NCBI GenBank assembly: GCA_020435335.1
Contig: JAGQZT010000035.1
Coordinates: 1-36,457, forward strand
DNA: 36,457 nt
Direction: 5' to 3'
Source of the DNA: Flavobacteriales bacterium
GTDB lineage: Bacteria; Bacteroidota; Bacteroidia; Flavobacteriales_E; Vicingaceae
In this document: piece by piece, positions 1-7,923 of the stretch
Layout of the letters: the number at the start of each line of letters is the position of its first letter
Position numbering within the stretch: the stretch's first letter is position 1
Notes under the pieces: model-generated
Databases searched by the model: none
The model's input: only the letters and a program-made list of their open reading frames with translations
Told to the model about the DNA's origin: nothing
Position numbers and translations under genes: made by a program

Positions 1-502
1 AAAGCTTGAGGTCGGTATCGGCCTCTTTATCGTAATAAAAAGCTCCCCGTTTATAATCCGCTACTACAGGCAGATGAACGAAACCATCGTAGAGTTTGTA
101 GTTGAGCCAGATAAATTTTGTAATTCGATTCAGAACCCGTTTAAGCTTATAATAATTGGGGCCGTTTGATTTAAAACTTGATGCATGGTATTTCGCGATG
201 TAGGCGTCGGCTATTGCCTGAATCGGTTTGCTCGGAATAAATGGCGATTTGTTCTTGGAAGAACGATAAGCATTAATCTTACTCAAAATCAATGCTTCGA
301 GCAAATCTTCGTCGAAATGGTCCAATTCAATCTCCTGATCACCTAACCCACTGCCCAATAGCTCATCAGCAGCATACGTTTCCATGTATTTATTCGGAGC
401 AACGGTACTGCTATCGATGGATGCAAAAAATTTCTTCTGGCCGAAAGCAGTCTGACAAGCCATAAGGAGCACTATGTAACCAATCCATCTCAACGAATTC
501 AA
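1..502 (-). CDS. Secreted protein, CAP/SCP-like, 3' part outside window
   Basis: An open frame runs from a TTG at 502 to the window edge, about 167 codons, with its C-terminus beyond the window. The TTG overlaps the TGA stop of the LRR gene (TTGA), which suggests translational coupling. There is no ATG between the last in-frame stop upstream and this TTG; the first ATG lies inside the hydrophobic segment. From the TTG the product begins NSLRWIGYIVLLMACQTAFG, a clear signal peptide ending near GQ, so export is expected. Around residues 65-95 the stretch LLEALILSKINAYRSSKNK and the later IADAYIAKYHASS resemble the first helices of CAP/SCP domains (an IN-x-YR motif and a helix with His). The match is weak and the catalytic-type residues further on are not visible. 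The function is unknown. Pairing with the LRR gene suggests a joint surface role. Confidence 0.6.
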   Translation of the reverse strand, partial: MNSLRWIGYIVLLMACQTAFGQKKFFASIDSSTVAPNKYMETYAADELLGSGLGDQEIELDHFDEDLLEALILSKINAYRSSKNKSPFIPSKPIQAIADAYIAKYHASSFKSNGPNYYKLKRVLNRITKFIWLNYKLYDGFVHLPVVADYKRGAFYYDKEADTDLKL

Positions 503-3297
503 TTTACAGGCATCCCTATTCTCTTTTTAATTTCGCCGATGGTAATCTCATCCGTTTTAAACACTTCAAATTTTGCTACCGCTCCATGAGTGTAAAGTGG
601 GATTGATTCTACCGCATCGGGTGTTAATAAGGCTATTTCTCCTTCTGCCAGAAATGCGATTATAGCATTTTTAGATTTTGCATCGTACAGTTGTCGCCCG
701 GGTGTTGAGTACCTTAGCACGCCGTTTTTCGTAATATCCGCAACCATCAGCTCTTTGATATTTAGTTTTTCATCCTCCTGACCCACCATTTTAGCCAATA
801 ACGGCTTGGGGGATTCCATTCGTTTAAAGACATCACAATTCCAGTATCCAAATCCGTCGATACTAAAAGATCGGGTAAAATTATATGAACTGGCCTCGTA
901 GTTTGAAATTTCCTGTCGAAGTCCGGCCAGATACCCATCCCGGTCTCTGTTGAACTCAATGAGATCGGCCTGATATTTTTCCATGTCCTGCCGATATTGC
1001 TTGAGGTAGTCTCCGTGGTACAGGTCAATTTCAGCCCATTTTCCTCTCCGCTTTTCAAGTGCTTTATCGTATTTATTGAATATGGTTTTAAACTTTCTTT
1101 GAATGATTTTCGGGTTAGATGAGCTCACGGCCGGAACAACTTCAAACGATGTCGTATCTCCACAGATCAAAAACTTGAGCAAGAAATTATCCGCTTTATT
1201 ATTTGGCGTAATCCAGAAATCTTCGATTAGATTGGCTCCGGCCAATAATTTATATTCTTTCGTAATCGTATCAATATCATTTGCAGAGTTTCGCCAGTTA
1301 TTCATCCTGTTGTTGAATCCCTTAACAAACTGAATCAGGCTATCGTAGCGGTGTTTTTCCTTGTTAAGATCCTGAGCATCAATTTTCCAATCGTAACGGT
1401 TCAATTCTCTCAGTTCGGTGAATGCTTTTATGTCTTTATTTGAACTTGCCAGAAAGGAAATCAACCTGTAATTATAATTCGTTGCATAAATCTGGATGTA
1501 CCCTTTTTTTCTTTTCCATTTAGCATCTCCTTTTTCCAGGCTCAAGCCACTTTTTACGACAGGTATTACCGGCATCGGAATAGTGGCATTGCGGTTATCA
1601 TATTCAAAACGTTTATTAACAATCAGGCTGCCATCCAAAGCTGCAATAGAATCTTTCCCTTTGTAAACCCATTCTTCACCATCATCCATGGAATAGAGGT
1701 TAAATGATGCATCGGACGTATTGGAAACCATATTTACCGTTATCTTGCTTTGAGGATTCACATATAAGGGTTCCCCGTTTCGGGTTGCTCTGATCTCTAT
1801 CATTCCTCCCGACTGAAAAGGATTAATCGTACCGGCAGAATCGTAACCCATCGGAATTCCGCTGAAGGCAATTTCAATCGGATCATTAAATTCACGATAA
1901 GAAAGCGTAACATTTCCCTTAACAACCTGACCGTTTTTATCGAGGAAAGCATTCTCCGGAACGATGATCTGAGACCCTGTATTGTAAGTAATCGTTTTTC
2001 CTTTCTGTGCATCCAATTGATATGATTCCATAACCATATCCAAAGGCGCCGACGGGGGTAGCACGTTTTTCACTGCAAGTGTAGCCGGACCCTGCCGATC
2101 TTCCTCCTCATAAGATAAAACACAATCAGGCATTCGTTCACGCAATTGATTGATCTCTGTAACCGGGATTTCGTGATCGAAAAAAGTCAACGTTTTCAGT
2201 CCCGGTTTCGTAAACCCTTCAAAACCGGTTAACCCGTTCCCTGAAAGATTGAGCACTTCAAGATTTTGAAAACTGCTGATCTCATTTGGAAACGATTTTC
2301 GGTTACATTCTACCATTTCGAGCGACAGTATTTTCCCGGTGTTTAAGCGTCCCAGAGATTCCTCGTTATTCATGTTGGGAGTATCATGGAATTTCACCTC
2401 GGTCAAATGCTCGAGCGACCGGATGGATTCGGGAAGAGCATTGAAATTCCAGCCTGATAATTCTAACCGTTCGAGGCTGATCAGATTAACTATACCATCG
2501 TCCAGTTTAATCAAACTGTTATCCGATATGGTTAACTTTTTCAGTTTAGTTGAAGCCAAAGCCTGAAACAAACTCTGATAATCAACTTCAACCCCTTGCT
2601 CAATAGTTAATTCTTCCAAATCAATAAGTGAACTCAAATACTCATACCCACCGGAAGCCGAAAGCCGGTACAAGGTCAGTTTTTTAATCCTGAACAGGGA
2701 GGTGATTTCTTCATTCAGTCCTTCTTCAGCGTTAAGTTTCAACTCTTTTAACCCGGGCATTAAACTCGAAAAATAGAGGAACGATTTCTCATCGAACTCC
2801 CGATTCCCGCGAAGATCAATGGTTTCCAGATTCGGCATATGCATAAACCCCGGCTGAATGTAATCAATATCGTTATCACTCAGGTAAAGTCCTTTAAGCT
2901 GATCCAATTCCCGGATGCCTTCCGGTATAGTTTCTATTTCATTACGTTCCAGAAACAAATACTTCAACTGAGTTAAGTGTAATAGTTCAAATGGGATGTA
3001 TTTGAGTTGTAGTCCGTTTAGCTTGATCGTTTCGAGATAAGGAAACCGTTTTAATGAATCCAAACATTGAGAAACGTTTAGTAAAGGATTATTCCCCAGA
3101 TCAATGGATTTCAGATTGGACAAACTATAAATTCCTTCCGGTAATTTCACCAACCCTTGTTGGCTTAAATTCAATTCCAGGAAATTGGAATTTGAAGCTC
3201 GTGCTTCGTCGACCGAATAAAACGTTTCATAAGTGTTTTGTGCTTTGAACACCGGCAATAACACAAACCATGAGAAAGATAAAAAGAAATACCGCAT
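499..3297 (-). CDS. Leucine-rich repeat surface protein with ZU5-like sandwich domain
   Basis: A 932-aa exported protein. Residues 1-19 form a signal peptide (MRYFFLSFSWFVLLPVFKAQ, cut near KAQ). Residues 37-373 hold leucine-rich repeats of about 22-23 residues, for example LKYLFLERNEIETIPEGI and LKGLYLSDNDIDYI; the later repeats are irregular. Residues 431-530 form a beta-rich module with the pattern G-x-x-I-x-VP-x-NAF-x-D, YREFNDP and SGIPMGYDS, then GGMIEIRA. This type of module recurs in Bacteroidota surface proteins and resembles ZU5-like sandwiches. The remaining 400 residues are charged, with coiled-coil-prone stretches, and not recognised. No T9SS C-terminal domain is visible at the end. 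LRR domains usually bind proteins, so a surface interaction role is inferred. The gene is followed, with a 4-base overlap, by the CAP-like gene. A TAnnTTTG promoter candidate lies just upstream. Confidence 0.85.
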   Translation of the reverse strand: MRYFFLSFSWFVLLPVFKAQNTYETFYSVDEARASNSNFLELNLSQQGLVKLPEGIYSLSNLKSIDLGNNPLLNVSQCLDSLKRFPYLETIKLNGLQLKYIPFELLHLTQLKYLFLERNEIETIPEGIRELDQLKGLYLSDNDIDYIQPGFMHMPNLETIDLRGNREFDEKSFLYFSSLMPGLKELKLNAEEGLNEEITSLFRIKKLTLYRLSASGGYEYLSSLIDLEELTIEQGVEVDYQSLFQALASTKLKKLTISDNSLIKLDDGIVNLISLERLELSGWNFNALPESIRSLEHLTEVKFHDTPNMNNEESLGRLNTGKILSLEMVECNRKSFPNEISSFQNLEVLNLSGNGLTGFEGFTKPGLKTLTFFDHEIPVTEINQLRERMPDCVLSYEEEDRQGPATLAVKNVLPPSAPLDMVMESYQLDAQKGKTITYNTGSQIIVPENAFLDKNGQVVKGNVTLSYREFNDPIEIAFSGIPMGYDSAGTINPFQSGGMIEIRATRNGEPLYVNPQSKITVNMVSNTSDASFNLYSMDDGEEWVYKGKDSIAALDGSLIVNKRFEYDNRNATIPMPVIPVVKSGLSLEKGDAKWKRKKGYIQIYATNYNYRLISFLASSNKDIKAFTELRELNRYDWKIDAQDLNKEKHRYDSLIQFVKGFNNRMNNWRNSANDIDTITKEYKLLAGANLIEDFWITPNNKADNFLLKFLICGDTTSFEVVPAVSSSNPKIIQRKFKTIFNKYDKALEKRRGKWAEIDLYHGDYLKQYRQDMEKYQADLIEFNRDRDGYLAGLRQEISNYEASSYNFTRSFSIDGFGYWNCDVFKRMESPKPLLAKMVGQEDEKLNIKELMVADITKNGVLRYSTPGRQLYDAKSKNAIIAFLAEGEIALLTPDAVESIPLYTHGAVAKFEVFKTDEITIGEIKKRIGMPVN

Positions 3298-3331
3298 AGA
3301 ACCTCGTTTAAAAATTTTAACGTTTCATTAA

Positions 3332-3365
3332 CAAATATATTGCCAATTTCAGGTGGGTCTATCAA
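3332..3365 (-). promoter_or_regulatory. Candidate Bacteroidota-type promoter of the LRR gene
   Basis: Read on the minus strand, TATATTTG (3339 down to 3332) matches the Bacteroidota -7 consensus TAnnTTTG exactly. A TTG at 3365-3363 could serve as the -33 element, although the spacer of 23 is a little longer than the usual 19-21. The site is 35 bases from the LRR start codon, a sensible leader length. This is a pattern match only. Confidence 0.45.
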
Positions 3366-3408
3366 CGTACTGCATTCCAGCAAACAACCTTGTAATGAAA
3401 TCTGTTTT

Positions 3409-3903
3409 TCACTCCTGAAGCATCTTCAGGAACTCCACTCTTCTTCTTCTTGCAACATCCAGCAGGATATCGCCTTTGAGCAGAATTTGATTTCTATCTT
3501 TGAAAAAGGTAACAATGTGTCCGGTATGGATCAGGTGGCTCCGGCTGATCCTGAAAAACGGATACGGCTCCAGCAGTTGCTGAAAGGTGGTTAAGGGTTT
3601 GGCGGCCGTGATGGTCTTCCCGTTCATGAGTTCGATGTGGGTGTATGCTTCGTCGGCCTGGCAGCAAACGATCTCGTCGACATGAACAAACTCAATCTTG
3701 GTCGCGCTTTTAATCGTAATGACATTGGAACGCCTGACATGGCTATTTTCCTGAAGGATGGCTTCCAATTGCTTACTGTATTCCGATTCTTTCTGAAGTT
3801 TCTCCTTCGCATGATCCAAAAGCCGCTCCAACTCCGCCACTTTTTTTTGGAGAAAATGATCCTCGTTATGTCCTTTAAGTTTTAACAAAGCCCAATAATT
3901 CAT
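3409..3903 (-). CDS. Stand-alone LytTR-family DNA-binding regulator
   Basis: A 164-aa protein with no receiver domain. Residues about 18-50 are a heptad-rich coiled coil (FLQKKVAELERLLDHAKEKL) likely to mediate dimerisation. Residues about 60-160 are a LytTR domain, with typical blocks KSATKIEFVHVDEIVCCQAD, then AAKPLTTFQQLL, FFRISRSHLIH and a closing LDVARRRRVEFL. LytTR domains bind paired direct repeats spaced about one DNA turn. With no phospho-acceptor domain or kinase gene nearby, activity may depend on dimerisation or a partner protein (inference). The gene is divergent from a paralogue at 4242-4691, which shares the K-x-A-x-KI-x-F and LDVARRR blocks. The candidate operator at 4024-4064 lies between the two. 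It probably regulates itself and its neighbour, and possibly the secretion operon. Confidence 0.85.
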   Translation of the reverse strand: MNYWALLKLKGHNEDHFLQKKVAELERLLDHAKEKLQKESEYSKQLEAILQENSHVRRSNVITIKSATKIEFVHVDEIVCCQADEAYTHIELMNGKTITAAKPLTTFQQLLEPYPFFRISRSHLIHTGHIVTFFKDRNQILLKGDILLDVARRRRVEFLKMLQE

Positions 3904-4023
3904 TTCTAAATTATCGGGGAAAAGATTATTTTAAAAACATTGTTTCATCTTCTGTATTATCGGTACAATTTATCGCACGAACGGTATAAAAAAATGTTGC
4001 CGGAAACTTGTTTTTGACAGAAA

Positions 4024-4064
4024 TACGTATTTATACGTATTCGATTGTTACGTCTTTATACTTA
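4024..4064. promoter_or_regulatory. Candidate LytTR operator: direct repeats at 10- and 25-bp spacing
   Basis: TACGTATTTATACGTA (4024-4039) recurs as TACGTCTTTATACTTA (4049-4064), 14 of 16 bases identical with an offset of 25. Inside each copy the TAC core repeats after 10 bases (TACGTATTTA then TACGTATTCG; TACGTCTTTA then TACTTAACAC). Known LytTR sites, such as those of AgrA, are TAC-starting direct repeats spaced close to one or two helical turns. The position between two divergent LytTR genes makes autoregulation likely. Assignment to a particular protein is inference. Confidence 0.55.
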
Positions 4065-4212
4065 ACACTTTAAGCACTTGTCCGTCCTAAAAAAAACTGT
4101 TTATTACGTAAACACAGCCGCTTAATTAAAAAATGCTACCACTCAGTAAAAAACCCGGGCATTACCTACAATAGTCTCCATGATTTTTTAGTTTTAAGAT
4201 TATGCTTCGGGC

Positions 4213-4227
4213 AGCTAAGAATTAGCT
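4213..4227. promoter_or_regulatory. Perfect 6-bp palindrome upstream of LytTR start
   Basis: AGCTAA-GAA-TTAGCT is a perfect inverted repeat ending 14 bases before the TTG start at 4242. It could be an operator half-site pair or a small hairpin limiting ribosome access. It is short, so chance occurrence is possible. Confidence 0.25.
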
Positions 4228-4241
4228 ATAAATACGGTACG

Positions 4242-4691
4242 TTGGAAAATAAAATTATTACCATACAGGATGCGATTGTGAGAACGAATGACATTTTAAG
4301 CTCTGTCATTCAGCTTCAGCTTTCTCTGGAAGAACAACTGCAAGAGTTGATCAAACGCAACAACGCACCGATTATAACTGTTAAGGGGGCAAAGAAGATA
4401 GACTTTATCCCTGTTCATGAAATCATCTATTGTTCTGCCAACCTGTCCTACACGGAAATCGTTGCCGAAAACCATAGCAACATCGTCGCTTCAAAGCCCA
4501 TCAACGACTTTGAAACCTGCTTCAGTTGTTATTCCTTTTACCGCATCAGCAAAAGCATCCTAATCAATGTCAAGCAAATTCATTCCTATGACCGCCAAAA
4601 CGGCCAGGTGATCATGAAGAACAAAGATGTATTGGATGTGGCCAGAAGACGCAAATCCGACTTTCTTTCCGTTGTTGTTCCTGATTATTAA
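4242..4691 (+). CDS. Stand-alone LytTR-family DNA-binding regulator, TTG start
   Basis: A 149-aa protein, the only convincing plus-strand gene here. The N-terminal 40 residues are helical (SSVIQLQLSLEEQLQELIKR), likely a dimerisation helix. Residues about 45-145 are a LytTR domain with KGAKKIDFIPVHEIIYCSAN, ASKPINDFE, SFYRISKSILINVKQIHSYD and a closing LDVARRRKSDFL. It is paralogous to the divergent gene at 3409-3903 and, like it, has no receiver domain. The start is TTG at 4242 because no ATG or GTG in frame precedes the conserved domain at a suitable place. The next in-frame ATG is far inside the domain. It converges on the secretion operon, with 47 bases between the two stop codons, and no clear terminator was seen between them. 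Confidence 0.85.
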   Translation: MENKIITIQDAIVRTNDILSSVIQLQLSLEEQLQELIKRNNAPIITVKGAKKIDFIPVHEIIYCSANLSYTEIVAENHSNIVASKPINDFETCFSCYSFYRISKSILINVKQIHSYDRQNGQVIMKNKDVLDVARRRKSDFLSVVVPDY

Positions 4692-4738
4692 TATCGAAGC
4701 GGCTGTTTAATTCAACCCGAAAGATTCCGCCTACACGC

Positions 4739-5878
4739 CTAAAACAGGCCCGTATTCAGTTCCATCATCGGCACGTACATCGCAATCACGATAAACCCCA
4801 CTACCACACTGATGAAAAAGATAATGGCCGGTTCCAGCAACTTGCCGAACACTTCCGATTTATAAGCCAGTTCCTTGGCATACTGCTCATCGAGGTTCCG
4901 GAAAATGGCATCCAGCTTATTTACTTCCTCCGCCACCTTGATCAGCGACACCATTTTTTTCGGGAAGATCGTGAATTTACGCATGCTCTCATTCAACAAC
5001 TGGCCGTGCATGATGTCGTGCTCCACCTGATCCAACGCTTGTTGCACCGGATAAAAATCGATCATTTTTTTAACCAGTTGAATGGAGTTCAGTAAAGGGT
5101 TCCTGGCGGCGATCAGCAGGTTCATGGAATGGCAGAAGCGGGTCAGGTAAATCTTTTGGACCAGATCACCCAATACGGGAATCTTCAGTACCAGCATGGC
5201 TGTGTATTTGCGGAACCATAATTTCCGCTTGTTCAGCAGAATCAGCAGGGTTACCGAGACAAAACCCAGGAAGAAAACCAAAAAGTAATCGCTTACTGCC
5301 GCCGAGGCATCCACCACAAATTGTGTAATGCCCGGAAGCTCTTTGTTGAAGCTCTTAAAAATGTCCTGAAACATCGGAACCATGTACTTCAACAGGAAAA
5401 AGATCATGAGGAAGGCCGTGGAAAGCAGGATGGCAGGATACGACAAGGTACTGGTCAGCTTCCTTTTTTGCTCGACCTTATTCTTAAAAAAGGCTGCCAG
5501 GTCGGCCAGCACCTCATTCACCCGGGAACTCTCCTCCCCGACTTTCAAAGAATAATATTCGTACTCGGTAAATTTCTGGGTTTTATGCAGTGCCTCAGAA
5601 AAGCTGAGCCCGTTGATGATGTCGTTTTTTATCCCTTCCAGCAATGAACGGTCTTTCTCCTTAACCGTTTCTTCCACGATCAGTTCCAGGGCTGTTTTGA
5701 TGTCGGTTCCGGCATTCAGCAACAAACTGATCTCCCCGTAAAACTGCTCCTTTTTTTTGTCCGGATAGTTTTTGTTGAAACTGATCTCACGAGTGAGTAA
5801 AGCGCCGTAATTCCGCCCTTCTTTTTTAACTTTGGGCGAAACCGCAGGTTGTCCGATATGGTTTACTTTAATAGCCAT
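4739..5878 (-). CDS. gspF: Type II secretion / type IV pilus inner-membrane platform protein F
   Basis: About 379 aa from the ATG at 5878; an upstream ATG at 5899 is also possible but would overlap the previous gene more. It is a member of the GspF/PilC family, the polytopic platform that couples the cytoplasmic ATPase to pseudopilus growth. It shows two F domains: residues about 45-170, with GEISLLLNAGTDIKTALELI and LKVGEESSRVNEVL, and about 245-375. Membrane segments are near 145-168 (LSYPAILLSTAFLMIFFLLK), 197-216 and 349-371. The length is close to the usual 400 residues. It is the last gene of the 13-gene operon and overlaps the preceding pseudopilin gene by 11 bases. Family assignment is firm; whether the machine works as secretion system or pilus is open. 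Confidence 0.92.
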   Translation of the reverse strand: MAIKVNHIGQPAVSPKVKKEGRNYGALLTREISFNKNYPDKKKEQFYGEISLLLNAGTDIKTALELIVEETVKEKDRSLLEGIKNDIINGLSFSEALHKTQKFTEYEYYSLKVGEESSRVNEVLADLAAFFKNKVEQKRKLTSTLSYPAILLSTAFLMIFFLLKYMVPMFQDIFKSFNKELPGITQFVVDASAAVSDYFLVFFLGFVSVTLLILLNKRKLWFRKYTAMLVLKIPVLGDLVQKIYLTRFCHSMNLLIAARNPLLNSIQLVKKMIDFYPVQQALDQVEHDIMHGQLLNESMRKFTIFPKKMVSLIKVAEEVNKLDAIFRNLDEQYAKELAYKSEVFGKLLEPAIIFFISVVVGFIVIAMYVPMMELNTGLF

Positions 5879-6323
5879 AATCTTCTTCGATAGCGGCAAT
5901 CGCTCCGTATGTTTTGAAAAAGCTGTAGGTTTCTTTTTCGGATGTTAATTCCAGGTCATTTATAAGGGGGGATTGCCGAAGTGTTTCCAACCGGATGTGA
6001 TCCAGTTCGATGTAAAAAGTATCCGTAAAACCGGATCGGGTGCGCAGGGTTTTATCCGGATCAAACTGATAGCTGATCTCCTTGCTGTTCGTTTCCAGCC
6101 GAATGCGGTTGTCTGATTCTTTGAATATTTTGGACGCGGTTTCCAGGTCACCGTAAAGGATCGCTGTGAATTCATAATGACTGAGCATGGCCGTTTTGAT
6201 GGATCGGGCCTTGTTAAAATGCTGATTGCTGAACATCAACACCCCGTAAGCTGTTCCGATCACAAAGCCCGAAATGATGATGCCTACCATCAGCTCCAAT
6301 AAGGTAAAGGCTCGAAATTTCAT
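5868..6323 (-). CDS. Minor pseudopilin, GspJ-like
   Basis: A 151-aa protein with a type IV pilin N-terminus: KFRA then FTLLELMVGIIISGFVIGTA. The short basic leader would be cut before Phe, with Ala (not the usual Gly) at -1 and the conserved Glu at +5. A long hydrophobic helix follows, then a small periplasmic domain with QFDPDKTLRTRSGFTDTFYI. Its position after an I-like gene and before F, together with its size, suggests the J-type minor pseudopilin at the pseudopilus tip. J and I are hard to tell apart by sequence alone. It overlaps the upstream gene by 4 bases (ATGA). Confidence 0.8.
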   Translation of the reverse strand: MKFRAFTLLELMVGIIISGFVIGTAYGVLMFSNQHFNKARSIKTAMLSHYEFTAILYGDLETASKIFKESDNRIRLETNSKEISYQFDPDKTLRTRSGFTDTFYIELDHIRLETLRQSPLINDLELTSEKETYSFFKTYGAIAAIEEDYGY

Positions 6324-6679
6324 GGTTCGAGGGTATTGATGAGAATAATTTCCCGGGTTCCGAACAGGGTTTTATCCTGACTTTTGGCCACAACCGACAA
6401 CACTTTCAATGCGGATGATCCGTCGTAGTCAGAAATGGTTTTCTCAATAGTTATGCCGTCGAACTCCCTGCTTTCTTCAATAAAACGCTGCTGAGTCAGG
6501 GTCTCATAACGCATCCGGTTAACCAGAGTATGGGCCTTTTTTTTCCGGGGACTGAATCCCGACGTACTGACGTTGATGAAAATGGATGAAGACAGGCCGA
6601 AAGCGATCATCACGATCAGCATCGCCATCATCGCCTCCAATACACTGAAAGCCCGTATTTTTCGATTCAATCCAGCCAT
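6320..6679 (-). CDS. Minor pseudopilin, GspI-like
   Basis: A 119-aa pilin-like protein. The leader MAGLNRKIRA is followed by FSVLEAMMAMLIVMIAFGL, giving Ala at -1, Phe at +1 and Glu at +5, the classic class III motif. The globular part is short, about 85 residues, as in GspI. It overlaps the upstream K-like gene by 13 bases and the downstream J-like gene by 4, so the three are likely made together as a tip complex. The I assignment rests on order and size. Confidence 0.78.
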   Translation of the reverse strand: MAGLNRKIRAFSVLEAMMAMLIVMIAFGLSSSIFINVSTSGFSPRKKKAHTLVNRMRYETLTQQRFIEESREFDGITIEKTISDYDGSSALKVLSVVAKSQDKTLFGTREIILINTLEP

Positions 6680-7923
6680 TTGATGATGCGATAATTGGTT
6701 GTGGTCTCCGTCAGGGCAACTCCCACAAAATCATCCGGAAGCGCCGAACGATCGATGGTGACATCCATCAGGTGATTTTCATACACCGAAGAAGGAGTTC
6801 GTAATAAAAAAGAGCGGCATGTCAGCCCGCCTGACACGTTTCCTCTTAATTCCAGTTGGTCGGACGAATAAACCTGCCCCATGATTTCACTGCCTTCACC
6901 GATGGACAGGGCAGCCCTGTTTTTATGATCGTACTGATTGCAGTTCAGAAAAACACTCCCTTTCAGCACATTTTTTTCCCCAAGTGTAATTTTCTTTTGA
7001 TCGTTTTTGCCGCTATTCAAAAGAGCGATCACCGACGGGTAAACAAACCGGCAGTTGTTCTCGGTAACGATGGAATCCGTCGCGAAGAATTGTCCGTTTA
7101 AAACGCAATCTTCCTCCACCTGAATGCCCCGGGCGTAACAAAGTACGTCTTCCATGCGGGCCGTATTCCGGATGATGATGTTCCGCTCGGACTTCAGGAT
7201 GATGTTTCCCCGGATGGTCTTGTTCTCCACCACAATGGTATGTGGCGAGTAAAGTGTCAGGGTTCTGTTCCCGAAGCCATTCCGCACGGTATCCGTTTCC
7301 AGAAACAATTCATAGTCCATGATGCTATCTGCCAGAGACGGAGCCTGATGGAGCCATTGCTCGTTTTCCCGGATCAGTTCGGTATTGATCTCGGGTAATT
7401 TGTTGGCACTGGTTTTTTTCGTGCCATTAATGAGTGTGGCGCCGCTAAAACTTTTCCCTTCGATGTAGGCCCGCTCAACACCTTTTTTCGGGAGATAGCA
7501 AATGCCTTTGATGTCGGTTTTTCCAGTTAGCGACAAGGGTTTGTTCTGATCAAGCAGGTAAATGGCCACCTGCTCTTCGTGCCGATAGTCCGATCCCAGA
7601 AGGGCACTTTTGCTAATTTCACCCTTATTCCCATCTGTGGAAGCCGTCAGGCGATAAAATGCACCCCAACTCTGTTTGTACAGAATTACCTCAGAACCGT
7701 CATCAAACAAATCCAGTTTGTGCTTGGTGTTGATGGGAAGATGCTGGTAGTTGACCTGTCCATAGTTCATGCCCGAATGCAGGTTGCGGTAAGCCGTTTC
7801 TTCCTTGATGGCCCGGGTGATGTACGCATTATTGAAATAATCCACCAGGATAAAGGAAGAGGTGATGATGGCAATAACCACCACCAGAAACATGGCATAA
7901 AGTAAGGCACCTGCTTTAATCAT
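6667..7923 (-). CDS. GspK/PilX-like subunit with beta-helix-like domain
   Basis: A 418-aa protein that begins MIKAGALLYAMFLVVVIAII, a single N-terminal hydrophobic helix after a tiny basic leader, lacking Glu at +5. This is how GspK-type minor pseudopilins begin. After about residue 215 the protein becomes a series of short beta-strand turns (NIIIRNTARMEDVLCYARGI, SIGEGSEIMGQVYSSDQLEL, RGNVSGGLTC), resembling the right-handed helices of bactofilin-like or polymer-forming proteins. I see no match to the alpha-helical domain typical of proteobacterial GspK. It may cap the pseudopilus with a rigid helix (inference). It overlaps the MORN gene upstream by 8 bases. Confidence 0.7.
   Translation of the reverse strand: MIKAGALLYAMFLVVVIAIITSSFILVDYFNNAYITRAIKEETAYRNLHSGMNYGQVNYQHLPINTKHKLDLFDDGSEVILYKQSWGAFYRLTASTDGNKGEISKSALLGSDYRHEEQVAIYLLDQNKPLSLTGKTDIKGICYLPKKGVERAYIEGKSFSGATLINGTKKTSANKLPEINTELIRENEQWLHQAPSLADSIMDYELFLETDTVRNGFGNRTLTLYSPHTIVVENKTIRGNIILKSERNIIIRNTARMEDVLCYARGIQVEEDCVLNGQFFATDSIVTENNCRFVYPSVIALLNSGKNDQKKITLGEKNVLKGSVFLNCNQYDHKNRAALSIGEGSEIMGQVYSSDQLELRGNVSGGLTCRSFLLRTPSSVYENHLMDVTIDRSALPDDFVGVALTETTTNYRIIKWLD

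Larger units (their letters stand above)
3904..4241. other. Divergent intergenic region between two LytTR genes
   Basis: This 338-bp AT-rich region contains no gene that I can support. It holds the direct repeats at 4024-4064 and a short palindrome at 4213-4227. A further TTATTACGTAA-like motif lies near 4103. No exact TAnnTTTG -7 element was found toward either gene. Confidence 0.6.

Noticed and set aside
3414..3430. Perfect 7-bp inverted repeat CCTGAAG/CTTCAGG at the end of the LytTR gene
   Set aside because: It is inside the last codons, and the minus strand beyond it has no T-run, so it does not qualify as an intrinsic terminator.
4014..4042. TTGACA-like -35 element upstream of the LytTR repeats
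   Set aside because: No TATAAT-like element at 17 bases, and Bacteroidota promoters do not use this consensus.
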